From the NCBI RefSeq assembly GCF_021442385.1, contig NZ_MUZA01000046.1, positions 1-52,285 of the forward strand: 52,285 bases of DNA, written 5' to 3'. Of the stretch, positions 26,216 to 34,355 are shown one piece after another. Within the stretch, counting starts at the first letter, position 1, and every line of letters starts with the position of its first letter. The notes beneath the pieces are model-generated. The model saw nothing but the letters and a program-made list of their open reading frames with translations. It ran no database searches and was not told the origin of the DNA. This stretch comes from Micromonospora sp. MH99 (lineage in GTDB: Bacteria; Actinomycetota; Actinomycetes; Mycobacteriales; Micromonosporaceae). A program made the position numbers and the translations under genes.

Positions 26216-27651
26216 AGCGCCAGCCCGGTCAGCACCATGACCCGCGCCTCGGTGTAGTCGTCCATCGCGCTGCGCAGCCCCTCCCGACCGACGCCGCTGC
26301 CCTTCACCCCGCCGTACGGCATCTGGTCGGCCCGGTACGACGGCACGTCGCCGACGATCACGCCGCCCACCTCCAGCGTCCGCGCGGCGGCGAAGGCCAC
26401 GTCCAGGCGCCGGGTGAACACGCCGGCCTGCAACCCGTACGCCGAGTCGTTGACCGCGGCGAACGCGGCCTGGTCGTCGGCGACCGGGGTGACCACGAGC
26501 ACCGGCCCGAACACCTCCTCGGCGACGACCTTGGCGTCGGCCGGCACGCCGCTGAGGACGGTCGGGGGGTACGAGGCGCCGTCGCGCACGCCGCCCACCT
26601 CGACTGTGGCGCCGGCCGCGACCGCCTCCGCCACCCACGTCTCGACCCGGTGGGCCGCGTCGGTCGACACCATCGGCCCGACGTCGGTCAGCTCCGAGGC
26701 GGGATCTCCGGTGCGCAGGGCGCGTACCGCCGCGACCAGCCGGGGCAGGAAGTCGGCGTGCAGCGCGTGGTGCACGTACACGCGTTGCACGGCGATGCAC
26801 GACTGGCCGGCCTGGTAGTTGGCGAACGTGGCGATGCGCTGCGCGGCGAAGTCCAGGTCCTCGTCGGCGGTCCAGTCCGCGCAGAGCACCGCCGCCGCGT
26901 TGCCGCCCAGCTCCAACGTCACGTGCTTGTCCGGCACCTGGCGGCGGATGGCCGCGCCGACCGGCCCCGACCCGGTGAACGACACGACCGGCAGCCGGGG
27001 GTCGGCGACCAGTTCGGCGGCGCGGTCGTTGGGCAGCGGCAGCACCGAGAACATGCCGGCGGGGAGGTCGGTCTCGGCCAGCAGTTCGCCGAGCAGCAGC
27101 GCGGACAGCGGCGTGGCCGGGGCCGGCTTGACGATGATCGGCGCACCGACCGCGATGGCGGGCGCGACCTTGTGCGCGACCAGGTTGAGCGGGAAGTTGA
27201 ACGGCGCGATGCCGAGCACCGGCCCCCTCGGCACCCGCCGGACCAGGGCGATCCGCCCGGAGGCCGCCGGGTCGGTGTCGAGGCGTTGCAGCTCCCCGGA
27301 GAAGCGCCGGGCCTCCTCGGCGGCCCACCGGAAGGTGGACACCGCCCGCCCGACCTCGGCGCGCGCCCACTTCACCGGCTTGCCGTTCTCGGCGGTGATC
27401 AGCGCCGTGATCTCGTCGGCACGCTCGGCGAGCCGCCGCGACACGTGGTCCAGGGCCGCCGCGCGGGCGTGCGCGGGCAGGGCCGCGGCCTGCGCGGCCA
27501 CACCGGCCGCGGCCGCGACGGCGGCGTCGACCTGGTCAGGGGTGGCAAATGTGGTACGCCCCACCGCCCGGCCGTCGTACGGATGGTGGACGGTCAGCTC
27601 GCCCTCGCCGGAGGCGGGACGGGAGGCGACGAAGAAGTCAGCAGGCTCCAC
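26212..27651 (-). CDS. aldehyde dehydrogenase family protein
   Basis: 479 residues. NAD(P)-dependent aldehyde dehydrogenase: FNFPLNLVAHKVAPAIAVG, cofactor segment FTGSGPVGAAIRRQ, general-base Glu in LELGGNAA and nucleophile Cys285 (YQAGQSCIA). The closest general type is succinate-semialdehyde/glyceraldehyde-3-phosphate-like dehydrogenase; beside patD and gabT it could oxidise succinate semialdehyde from GABA (inference). GTG start with no clear Shine-Dalgarno. Its stop codon overlaps the stop of the convergent SUKH-3 gene. Confidence 0.9.
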   Translation of the reverse strand: MEPADFFVASRPASGEGELTVHHPYDGRAVGRTTFATPDQVDAAVAAAAGVAAQAAALPAHARAAALDHVSRRLAERADEITALITAENGKPVKWARAEVGRAVSTFRWAAEEARRFSGELQRLDTDPAASGRIALVRRVPRGPVLGIAPFNFPLNLVAHKVAPAIAVGAPIIVKPAPATPLSALLLGELLAETDLPAGMFSVLPLPNDRAAELVADPRLPVVSFTGSGPVGAAIRRQVPDKHVTLELGGNAAAVLCADWTADEDLDFAAQRIATFANYQAGQSCIAVQRVYVHHALHADFLPRLVAAVRALRTGDPASELTDVGPMVSTDAAHRVETWVAEAVAAGATVEVGGVRDGASYPPTVLSGVPADAKVVAEEVFGPVLVVTPVADDQAAFAAVNDSAYGLQAGVFTRRLDVAFAAARTLEVGGVIVGDVPSYRADQMPYGGVKGSGVGREGLRSAMDDYTEARVMVLTGLAL

Positions 27652-27793
27652 GTCGTGCAGCGTAGACGAGACAACAGCCGACGGAAACAGTCGCCGTATC
27701 CCTTGTCTGCCGCGAATTCAGTAGCGAAGATGGCAGGAAGATTGCGATAACCGCCGCACACCGCATCCCCGGCCCCCTCGGAGTGATCCCGTC

Positions 27794-29230
27794 ATGAGTG
27801 ACCAGCAGCAGCTGCGCAACTTCGTCAACGGCTCCTACGTCGAACCGGCCGACGGCGGGTACGCCGATCTGGTCGACCCCTGCACCGGCGAGGTGTTCGC
27901 CCAGGCGCCGGTCTCCGGGGCCGCCGACGTCGACGCGGCGATGACCGCCGCCGCCACCGCGTTCGAGAGCTGGCGGGAGGTCACCCCGGCCGAGCGGCAG
28001 AAGGCGATGCTCAGGCTCGCCGACGCCGTGGAGGCGCGCGCGGCCGACCTGGTGGACGCCGAGGTCCGCAACACCGGCAAGCCGCGCCAGCTCACCGCCG
28101 AGGAGGAGCTGCCGCCGGCGGTGGACCAGTTCCGGTTCTTCGCCGGGGCCGCCCGCCTGCTGGAGGGGCGCTCCGCCGGCGAGTACCTGGCCGGGCACAC
28201 CTCGTACGTGCGGCGCGAGCCGATCGGGGTCTGCGCCCAGGTGACCCCGTGGAACTACCCGCTGATGATGGCGGTGTGGAAGATCGCCCCGGCACTCGCC
28301 GCCGGCAACACCGTGGTGCTCAAGCCGTCGGACACCACGCCGGTGTCGACGCTGCTGCTCGCCGAGATCGCCGCCGAGTTCTTCCCGCCGGGTGTGTTCA
28401 ACGTCGTCTGCGGTGACCGGGACACCGGTCGTACCCTCGTGTCGCACCCGACCCCACAGCTCGTGTCGATCACCGGCTCGACCCGCGCGGGCATGGAGGT
28501 GGCCGCCGCGGCGGCCACCGACCTGAAGCGCACCCACCTGGAGCTGGGCGGCAAGGCCCCGGTGGTGATCTTCGACGACGCGGACGTGGCGGCGGCGGCC
28601 GAGGCCATCGCGTTGGGCGGCTACTTCAACGCCGGTCAGGACTGCACGGCGGCGACCCGGGTGCTGGCCGGGCCGGGCATCCACGACGACTTCGTGGCGG
28701 CGCTCGCCGAGCAGGCCCGCAACACGAAGACCGGCGCACCGGACGACTCGGACGTGCTCTACGGCCCGCTGAACAACGCCAACCAGCTCGCCCGGGTCAG
28801 CGGCTTCGTGGACCGGCTGCCCGACCACGCGGCGATCCAGACCGGCGGATCCCGGCAGGGTGAGCGCGGCTACTTCTACGCGCCGACGGTGGTCTCCGGC
28901 CTGCGTCAGGCCGACGAGATCATCCAGGACGAGGTGTTCGGGCCGGTCATCACCGTGCAGCGCTTCTCCGACGAGGACGAGGCGGTGCGCTGGGCCAACG
29001 GCGTCGACTACGGCCTGTCGGCGTCGGTCTGGACGCGCGACCACGGTCGGGCGATGCGGATGACGCGACGGCTCGACTTCGGCTGCGTCTGGGTGAACAC
29101 GCACATCCCGTTCGTCTCGGAGATGCCGCACGGCGGCTTCAAGCACTCCGGGCACGGCAAGGACCTCTCGGTCTACAGCCTGGAGGACTACACCCGGATC
29201 AAGCACGTCATGCACAACATCGAGGGCTGA
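27794..29230 (+). CDS. gamma-aminobutyraldehyde dehydrogenase-type aldehyde dehydrogenase
   Basis: 478 residues. Betaine/aminobutyraldehyde dehydrogenase type: QVTPWNYPLMMAVWKIAPALAAGN, SITGSTRAG, Glu250 (LELGGKAP), nucleophile Cys284 (GQDCTAATRV), and the C-terminal CVWVNTHIPFVSEMPHGGFKHSGHGKDL (here split: CVWVNTHIP then FVSEMPHGG then FKHSGHGKDL). Likely oxidises 4-aminobutanal from putrescine to GABA. The stop is 3 bases before gabT, so the two form an operon converting aminobutanal to succinate semialdehyde. Confidence 0.9.
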   Translation: MSDQQQLRNFVNGSYVEPADGGYADLVDPCTGEVFAQAPVSGAADVDAAMTAAATAFESWREVTPAERQKAMLRLADAVEARAADLVDAEVRNTGKPRQLTAEEELPPAVDQFRFFAGAARLLEGRSAGEYLAGHTSYVRREPIGVCAQVTPWNYPLMMAVWKIAPALAAGNTVVLKPSDTTPVSTLLLAEIAAEFFPPGVFNVVCGDRDTGRTLVSHPTPQLVSITGSTRAGMEVAAAAATDLKRTHLELGGKAPVVIFDDADVAAAAEAIALGGYFNAGQDCTAATRVLAGPGIHDDFVAALAEQARNTKTGAPDDSDVLYGPLNNANQLARVSGFVDRLPDHAAIQTGGSRQGERGYFYAPTVVSGLRQADEIIQDEVFGPVITVQRFSDEDEAVRWANGVDYGLSASVWTRDHGRAMRMTRRLDFGCVWVNTHIPFVSEMPHGGFKHSGHGKDLSVYSLEDYTRIKHVMHNIEG

Positions 29231-29233
29231 GCC

Positions 29234-30505
29234 ATGCCGTCCTCGGAAGATCTGCACAAGCGTCGCAGTGGTGCCGTCGCCCGGGGCGTCGGCAGCGTCA
29301 TCGGCTCGTACGTGGACTCCGCATCCGGGGGCACGCTCACCGACGTCGACGGCCGGGAGTGGATCGACTTCGCCGCCGGCATCGCCGTCACCAGCGTCGG
29401 CAACTCCGCGCCGAGGGTGGTCGAGGCGGTCCGCGCGCAGGTGGAACGGTTCACCCACACCTGCTTCATGGTCGCGCCGTACGAGTCGTACGTGGCGGTG
29501 TGCGAGCAGCTCAACGCGCTGACGCCGGGCGGGTTCGAGAAGCGCTCGGCGTTGTTCAACTCCGGGGCCGAGGCGGTGGAGAACGCCGTCAAGATCGCGC
29601 GGCACGCCACCGGGCGACCGGCGGTGGTGGTGTTCGACCACGCGTACCACGGCCGGACCAACCTGACCATGGCGTTGACCGCGAAGAACATGCCGTACAA
29701 GCACCGGTTCGGGCCGTTCGCCGGGGAGATCTACCGGGTGCCGATGTCGTACCCGCTGCGCGACGGCGGGCTCTCCGGCGCCGAGGCGGCCGCACGGGCG
29801 ATCGAGATGGTCGAGAAGCAGGTCGGCGCGGAGAACGTCGCCGCGCTGCTCATCGAACCGATCCAGGGCGAGGGCGGTTTCGTCGTACCAGCGCCGGGTT
29901 TCCTGCCGGCGCTGCGCGACTGGGCGACGGCGGCCGGGGTGGTCTTCGTCGCCGACGAGATCCAGACCGGCTTCTGCCGTACCGGCGACTGGTTCGCCTG
30001 CCAGCACGAGGGCGTCGAACCGGACCTGGTCACGCTGGCCAAGGGCATCGCCGGCGGCCTGCCCCTCGCTGCGGTGACCGGTCGGGCCGAGCTGATGGAC
30101 GCGGTGCACGTCGGCGGGCTCGGCGGCACGTACGGCGGCAACCCGATCGCCTGCGCCGCCGCGCTGGCCACCATCGAGACCATGCACGAGCTGGACCTCG
30201 CCGGCGCGGCCCGCCGGATCGAGTCCGTGCTGGCGCCCCGGCTCCGCGCCATCGCCGAGCGGGACCCGCGCATCGCCGAGGTACGCGGGCGCGGCGCGAT
30301 GCTCGCCGTGGAACTGGTCCAGCCCGGCTCCCTCGTCCCCGACCCGACCGCCACGGCAGCCATCTCGGCCGCGTGCCACGCCGCCGGCCTGCTCACCCTG
30401 ACCTGCGGCACGTACGGCAACGTGCTGCGCTTCCTGCCACCGTTGGTGATCTCCGACGAGCACCTCGCCCGCGGCGCCGACATCCTCGACGCGGCGTTCG
30501 GCTGA
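29234..30505 (+). CDS. gabT: 4-aminobutyrate aminotransferase
   Basis: 423 residues, class III PLP aminotransferase. Motifs: FNSGAEAVENAVKIAR (PLP phosphate), FDHAYHGRTNLTMALT, LIEPIQGEGGF, VADEIQTGFCRTG and the Schiff-base Lys270 in TLAKGIAGGLPL. Transfers the amino group of GABA to 2-oxoglutarate, giving succinate semialdehyde. It directly follows the aminobutyraldehyde dehydrogenase and ends at a strong hairpin. Confidence 0.95.
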   Translation: MPSSEDLHKRRSGAVARGVGSVIGSYVDSASGGTLTDVDGREWIDFAAGIAVTSVGNSAPRVVEAVRAQVERFTHTCFMVAPYESYVAVCEQLNALTPGGFEKRSALFNSGAEAVENAVKIARHATGRPAVVVFDHAYHGRTNLTMALTAKNMPYKHRFGPFAGEIYRVPMSYPLRDGGLSGAEAAARAIEMVEKQVGAENVAALLIEPIQGEGGFVVPAPGFLPALRDWATAAGVVFVADEIQTGFCRTGDWFACQHEGVEPDLVTLAKGIAGGLPLAAVTGRAELMDAVHVGGLGGTYGGNPIACAAALATIETMHELDLAGAARRIESVLAPRLRAIAERDPRIAEVRGRGAMLAVELVQPGSLVPDPTATAAISAACHAAGLLTLTCGTYGNVLRFLPPLVISDEHLARGADILDAAFG

Positions 30506-30509
30506 CCGT

Positions 30510-30538
30510 GTGGAGGGGCCCACGTCGGGCCCCTCCAC
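30510..30538. terminator. bidirectional terminator between gabT and a convergent gene
   Basis: Perfect 12-bp stem GTGGAGGGGCCC/GGGCCCCTCCAC with loop ACGTC, four bases after the gabT stop and five before the stop of the convergent minus-strand gene. It is symmetrical and can serve both. Confidence 0.85.
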
Positions 30539-30543
30539 TCACG

Positions 30544-31215
30544 TCAGCGCAGGACCTCGACGGTGTTGTTGCGGACCAGGTTCTTCCCCGGCTCGCGGAT
30601 CTGGTCCATGGCGGCGGTGTTGAGCAGCACGCAACTGCCCGACGGGCCGGTCACCGTCACGGTGGTGGCCCGGTTGTTGTCCAGGTTGGTCACCCGCAAC
30701 CGCGTACCGACCGGGAACTGCCCGCTGGTCGCCGCCGGCGCGGCGTTCTCGGCGAAGAAGGTGATCGCGCCGGAGCAGGCCGAGCGGGGCGGCGGGCCCG
30801 GCACGCCGGGCGAGGCGGCACCCGGACGGACCGAACCGGGGGCCGGCTGGGCCACCGCGCCGTCCAGCTTCTCCACCACGTTGCGGCGGATCACGTTCTT
30901 GCCCGGCTCGCGGACCAGCTCCATGGCGGCGGAGTTGAGCAGCACACAACTGCCCGACGGGCCGGTCACCGTCACCGTGGCCGTACGGTTGTTGTCCAGG
31001 TTCGTCACCCGCAACCGCGTGCCCACCGGGAACCGGTCGCTGGTCGCCGCCGGCGCCCCCGCCTCCGCCTCCGCCGAGAACGTGACCGATCCGGAGCAGA
31101 CGGACTTCCGCGCCGGGGCGGTGTCGGCGAAACCGAACCCGGTCCCCACCGCCACGCCCGCCGCGGCGACCACCGCCACGGTCGCCGCCAGCACGTGCCT
31201 GCGCTGCACCCTCAT
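30544..31215 (-). CDS. secreted protein with two tandem ~75-residue repeats
   Basis: 223 residues. Signal peptide (RRHVLAATVAVVAAAGVAVG, cleavage near FADTAPA). Two near-identical modules of about 75 residues follow, at about 38-115 and 145-223. Each begins CSG(S/A)(V/I)TF, contains FPVGTRLRVTNLDNN, TVTVTGPSGSCVLLN and ends (V/I)REPGKN. The pattern resembles a double-psi beta-barrel (RlpA/expansin-like) with a disulfide. Joined by a Pro-rich linker. The ATG at 31215 (GGGAG 8 bases upstream) is preferred over the GTG at 31224. Possible wall-binding protein. Confidence 0.75.
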   Translation of the reverse strand: MRVQRRHVLAATVAVVAAAGVAVGTGFGFADTAPARKSVCSGSVTFSAEAEAGAPAATSDRFPVGTRLRVTNLDNNRTATVTVTGPSGSCVLLNSAAMELVREPGKNVIRRNVVEKLDGAVAQPAPGSVRPGAASPGVPGPPPRSACSGAITFFAENAAPAATSGQFPVGTRLRVTNLDNNRATTVTVTGPSGSCVLLNTAAMDQIREPGKNLVRNNTVEVLR

Positions 31216-31310
31216 CGCCGTCACTCCCGTCCTCGGTGGTGTCCTTCACCGCCTGATACGGAAAGCGCCCCAAAACCGTTCACCAGCCCCAGCTGATCGC
31301 CGCCCCAACC

Positions 31311-31390
31311 CCCGCCGATCTTGCACTTTGTGTCGCTCAAATGTCGCTGTTGTGGCCATTGGTCGGGACAGAAAGTGCAAGATCGGCGGG
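31311..31390. repeat. intergenic palindrome family A, copy 2
   Basis: Perfect 19-bp arms (31311-31329, CCCGCCGATCTTGCACTTT, and 31372-31390). After one mismatch the pairing extends four more bases (TGTC/GACA). The core is 42 bases. It ends 7 bases after the stop of the AbiEi/DUF559 gene and could act as its terminator. Confidence 0.9.
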
Positions 31391-31397
31391 CTGGAGG

Positions 31398-32261
31398 TTA
31401 GGACAGTGCCGTTCGGACGGTGGCTATTACGTGGTGGGGGCGGCGGTAGAGGTCGCGGTCGGTGAAGTAGCGCATACGCCAGCCGGCCGCATCCAACCAG
31501 TTGACCCGCTCGCGGTCATGGCGGAGACGATCGCGGTCCAGGTGCGACAGTCCGTCGTACTCAACGCCAACTCGCCTCTCCCGGTACCCCAGGTCGAGCC
31601 GGTAGAGGCGGATCCCGAATCGGTCGGTGACCCACAGTTGCGGCTCGGGCGGTGGAAGCCCGCCGTCGATCAGGATCAGTCGCAGTTGGCTTTCCTGCCG
31701 ACACTCGGCCCGACCGTCCGCCAACGCGATGAGACTCCGGGCTTGCCGGACGCCCCGCAGGGCAGCGTGGGCCGAAACCTCCGCCAGCAGATCATCCTGG
31801 CTCACCACGCCCGACCGGAGCGCCGCGTCGAGCACCGGCAGGGCGTCGAGCCGCCGGGCAGCACGCGCCAGGTCGACGGCGCAGCGGGCCGCGGGGACAC
31901 ACGGCAGGCCCCTGACCAGGACCGGTCGAACGGGTAGCACCGTCCGGTGCACGACGACGCCGGGCAGGCGCGGCTTCGGCACCGAGGCAGGCAACTGGAC
32001 ATGTACCAGGTCTTCCCGCAGAACGCCGAAGCCGTGTCTGCGGGCAGCACTCTGCCTCGCCAGCATGGCCTCGTCGGGGAGGCGCAGCATCAGCGCACGC
32101 AGTTCGTCATCCTCGTCGCAGGGCTGGTCGGCATAGACGCCCCTTCGGACTCGAAGCAGTTCCTCACGACCGAGCCGGGTACGGATTCGTCTGATGGTGA
32201 GGTCCCGCACCAACGCGTCCGTCCGCCACAACTGAATAGCCACACCGAGCAGGCTGGCCAC
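31398..32261 (-). CDS. AbiEi-like N-domain plus DUF559 nuclease-fold protein
   Basis: 287 residues. The N-terminus (20-60, IRRIRTRLGREELLRVRRGVY, given as two parts: IRRIRTRLGREE and LLRVRRGVY) resembles the winged-helix start of AbiEi-type antitoxins. The C-terminus (about 185-287) is DUF559, related to Vsr-type endonucleases: YRLDLGYRERRVGVEYDGLSH carries the E-D-like active-site strand (key residues in LDLGY and GVEYDG), then RDRLRHDRERVNWLDAAGW. Such fusions are common in actinomycetes; the function is unproven. No cognate AbiEii toxin gene lies beside it. GTG start with GAGGG upstream. Confidence 0.75.
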   Translation of the reverse strand: MASLLGVAIQLWRTDALVRDLTIRRIRTRLGREELLRVRRGVYADQPCDEDDELRALMLRLPDEAMLARQSAARRHGFGVLREDLVHVQLPASVPKPRLPGVVVHRTVLPVRPVLVRGLPCVPAARCAVDLARAARRLDALPVLDAALRSGVVSQDDLLAEVSAHAALRGVRQARSLIALADGRAECRQESQLRLILIDGGLPPPEPQLWVTDRFGIRLYRLDLGYRERRVGVEYDGLSHLDRDRLRHDRERVNWLDAAGWRMRYFTDRDLYRRPHHVIATVRTALS

Positions 32262-32365
32262 CCCGGACCCTCAACGAGACCCCCGGCGTCCCGCCTGTGG
32301 AAAACAATCCGCCCTGTGGAAAACCCCCAAACCACCCCTCCCAGTGCTACCCCCACCCCTCCCTC

Positions 32366-32440
32366 CGCCGATCTTGCACTTTCTGTCGCAGATACGCCCG
32401 ATAGGAGCGTAATGCGGGGACAGAAAGTGCAAGATCGGCG
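32366..32440. repeat. intergenic palindrome family A, copy 3 (best preserved)
   Basis: Perfect 22-bp arms at 32366-32387 and 32419-32440 (CGCCGATCTTGCACTTT then CTGTC) with a 31-base core. It ends 18 bases after the stop of the G5/excalibur gene, a terminator-like position. With copy 2 it brackets the AbiEi/DUF559 gene. From 32262 to 32365 nothing else is visible. Confidence 0.92.
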
Positions 32441-32458
32441 CGGGAGGGCGGAGGGGGG

Positions 32459-33214
32459 TTAGTCGCAGCCGTAGCCGTCGTTGTCGCGGTCCAGGTCGTA
32501 GATGTCGGTGCCGATGACTTTGACGGTCCCGCGGACGTAGGCGGGTCCGTTTCCGGAGCCGGGAAGGCAGTCCACGTCGCTGGCGATCGGGACGCAGGGG
32601 CTGTAGTTCGGGTCGCAGTTCGACTTCTTCTTGGTGCCGACGGCTACCACCTCGGTCACCGGTTGCTTCGTCACGGTGGACTTGACCAGCTTCTTACCGG
32701 TCTGCACGCCGTCGGTGGTGGTCACCTGGTAGGTCAGCGTGCGGACGCCGTCGACGCCCTTGGTGCGGACGACCCGCTTGCCTTCGGCCAGGGACGCGTC
32801 CTTGACGGTGCGCTGACCGTGCCGGATCGCGGCCCGCTCCGTCACAGTCGTCACCCGCACCACGGGCGAGGGTGCGGCGCTGGAGGGGGTGGGCGCCGGC
32901 GTGGCGGAGGGCGCGGCCTCCGGTGACTGCGCCTGCGCGGGAGCCTCCTGCGTGGGCTCGGCGGGGGCGGCCACGATGGGTCGCTGCGCCTCTTCGGCCG
33001 CCGTGCCGGTGCGCTTGGGTTCCGGCTCGCCGCCCAGCGCGCTGACGATGGCGGTGCCGGCGCAGCAGAGCAGCAGGACGGAGAGCGCGACCGAGCCGAG
33101 GATCACGGCGAGGCGGCGGCCTGGGCTGGCGCGGCGGAACCAGTTCGGGGCGGCGGGCGGCTGAGGTCCGGGGCCGTACGGCGGTGGGTACGCAGGCCCG
33201 GTCGGTGGTTGCAT
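32459..33214 (-). CDS. membrane-anchored G5 and excalibur-domain protein
   Basis: 251 residues from the ATG at 33214. Pro-rich cytoplasmic N-tail, one transmembrane helix near 35-60 (LAVILGSVALSVLLLCCAG), an Ala/Pro/Ser stalk to about 125, a G5 domain (VTERAAIRHGQRTVKDASL ... LTYQVTTTDGVQTGKKL) and a C-terminal calcium-binding excalibur-like module with three disulfide-type cysteines and DLDRDNDGYGCD. It is expected on the cell surface; G5 domains bind sugars or Zn in other proteins. The frame is open 100 codons upstream without sense; no strong Shine-Dalgarno at the chosen start. Confidence 0.85.
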   Translation of the reverse strand: MQPPTGPAYPPPYGPGPQPPAAPNWFRRASPGRRLAVILGSVALSVLLLCCAGTAIVSALGGEPEPKRTGTAAEEAQRPIVAAPAEPTQEAPAQAQSPEAAPSATPAPTPSSAAPSPVVRVTTVTERAAIRHGQRTVKDASLAEGKRVVRTKGVDGVRTLTYQVTTTDGVQTGKKLVKSTVTKQPVTEVVAVGTKKKSNCDPNYSPCVPIASDVDCLPGSGNGPAYVRGTVKVIGTDIYDLDRDNDGYGCD

Positions 33215-33480
33215 CGTCACGACGATGAGTGTCGTCGCAAGTACTACCGGAAATATCCACCGTCGCGCCGGTCGCCTGCTCCGTTCGCCCGCCGGCGGAT
33301 CATCGGCGGGATCAGCCTTGGCCGCCGACAGTTCTCCGTGGATGGCGGGTCGGCCGGTCGACCGGTCCGTGGGGCCGACCGCGCAGGGCCGATCGTGTGG
33401 GACAGAACGCCCGCAAAAGCAGACACAGCGGGCGTACGCCCGGAGCGGTGGCGGAGTCCGACGGGAACGGTACGACAACT
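33215..33480. other. intergenic DNA without recognised features
   Basis: Upstream region of the G5/excalibur gene and downstream of the LamG-like gene's terminator. A slightly A+T-richer stretch near 33236-33256 (AAGTACTACCGGAAATATCC) may hold its promoter. No gene, repeat or clear operator seen. Confidence 0.5.
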
Positions 33481-33514
33481 GTGCCCCTGAGTCGTGGATA
33501 CGACTCAGGGGCAC
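33481..33514 (-). terminator. terminator of the LamG-like gene
   Basis: Perfect 15-bp inverted repeat, GTGCCCCTGAGTCGT (33481-33495) and its complement (33500-33514), with loop GGAT, seven bases after the stop of the upstream minus-strand gene. Confidence 0.85.
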
Positions 33515-33521
33515 CGCACCG

Positions 33522-34265
33522 TCAGCCGATGCTGATCAGCGCGTTGTCCAGTTCGCCGCGGAACTGGTCGTTGTTGCTGAGACCCGGCCCCTTGGCACCG
33601 ATGTTGACCTTCGCGGTGCTGGTGATGGTCATCGTGGCGCCCGTCGCGGTTTTCACGGTCTCGCTGCCGACGATCAGGCTGAGCACGTCACCGCGCCGCT
33701 TGCACTGCACGAACTTCCAGCCCTGGTCAGCGATGGAGGTGTCGGCGGTGATGAGCAGCGACGCCGCCCCGTCGGGGCCCGCACCGGCGATTCGACAACC
33801 CGGCTTGCCGTTGTCGAGCTGGAGCTTCCACTGTGCCGGGTCGGCGAAGACGCCCTTCTGGATGAGATTGGCGCCGCTGGTCACCTGCCCGGTGGTCACC
33901 TTCACCAGCGCGCTGATGGTGAAGTCCTGACTGCCCGGGTTGAGGTTGGCGGCGTCCGGGACCTGGACGACCGCGCTGCCCGAGGCGGGGAAGGCGAGCG
34001 CCGGGCTGGCACCCCCACCGCTGGGGCGGGTCGTCCGCGAGATGGCGCCCGGGGCGCTCACGGCGATGCAGCCGGAGTCGCCGAGGGTGGCGACGTCAGC
34101 GAAGCAGCCGGACGTCCACGGACCGGGCTCGACCTGTCCGGTGGGGGTGGCGTCGAAGTCCAGCCGCAACTGCTCAGTGGCGGCGTACGCGGGTGCGGTG
34201 TCCACCAGGACGGCGGCGGCGAGAGCGGTGACGCCCAGGGCGAATGCGGACATGGCACGACCCAT
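33522..34265 (-). CDS. secreted LamG/concanavalin-like jelly-roll protein
   Basis: 247 residues. Signal peptide (MSAFALGVTALAAAVLVDTAPAYA, cleavage after AYA; given in parts FALGVTALAAAVLVD and TAPAYA). The mature part follows a LamG pattern: LRLDFDATPTGQV, FTISALVKVTTGQ, ANLIQKGVFADPAQWKLQLD, WKFVQCKRRGDVLSLIVG, GELDNALISIG. Such domains bind carbohydrates or proteins outside the cell. ATG with GGAGG at a good distance. Single gene bounded by a strong terminator. Confidence 0.85.
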   Translation of the reverse strand: MGRAMSAFALGVTALAAAVLVDTAPAYAATEQLRLDFDATPTGQVEPGPWTSGCFADVATLGDSGCIAVSAPGAISRTTRPSGGGASPALAFPASGSAVVQVPDAANLNPGSQDFTISALVKVTTGQVTSGANLIQKGVFADPAQWKLQLDNGKPGCRIAGAGPDGAASLLITADTSIADQGWKFVQCKRRGDVLSLIVGSETVKTATGATMTITSTAKVNIGAKGPGLSNNDQFRGELDNALISIG

Positions 34266-34355
34266 GACGGTCCTCCAGGGATTGGGCTGCGGGCCCCCGT
34301 ATGGCCGCAGCGCCCCACCATGATCACTGTGGCTATGACTGCTGTCAATGCCCCC

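Noticed and set aside
24902..27370. Upstream extension of the YbaB-like frame through the deaminase gene and aldehyde dehydrogenase
   Set aside because: Stop-free only because of base composition; the GTG at 24901 has a good ribosome-binding site and the extension is antisense or out of frame to real genes.
31311..32440. Insertion sequence with terminal inverted repeats around the DUF559 gene
   Set aside because: Each end is itself a full palindrome, the enclosed protein is not a transposase, and no target-site duplication was found.
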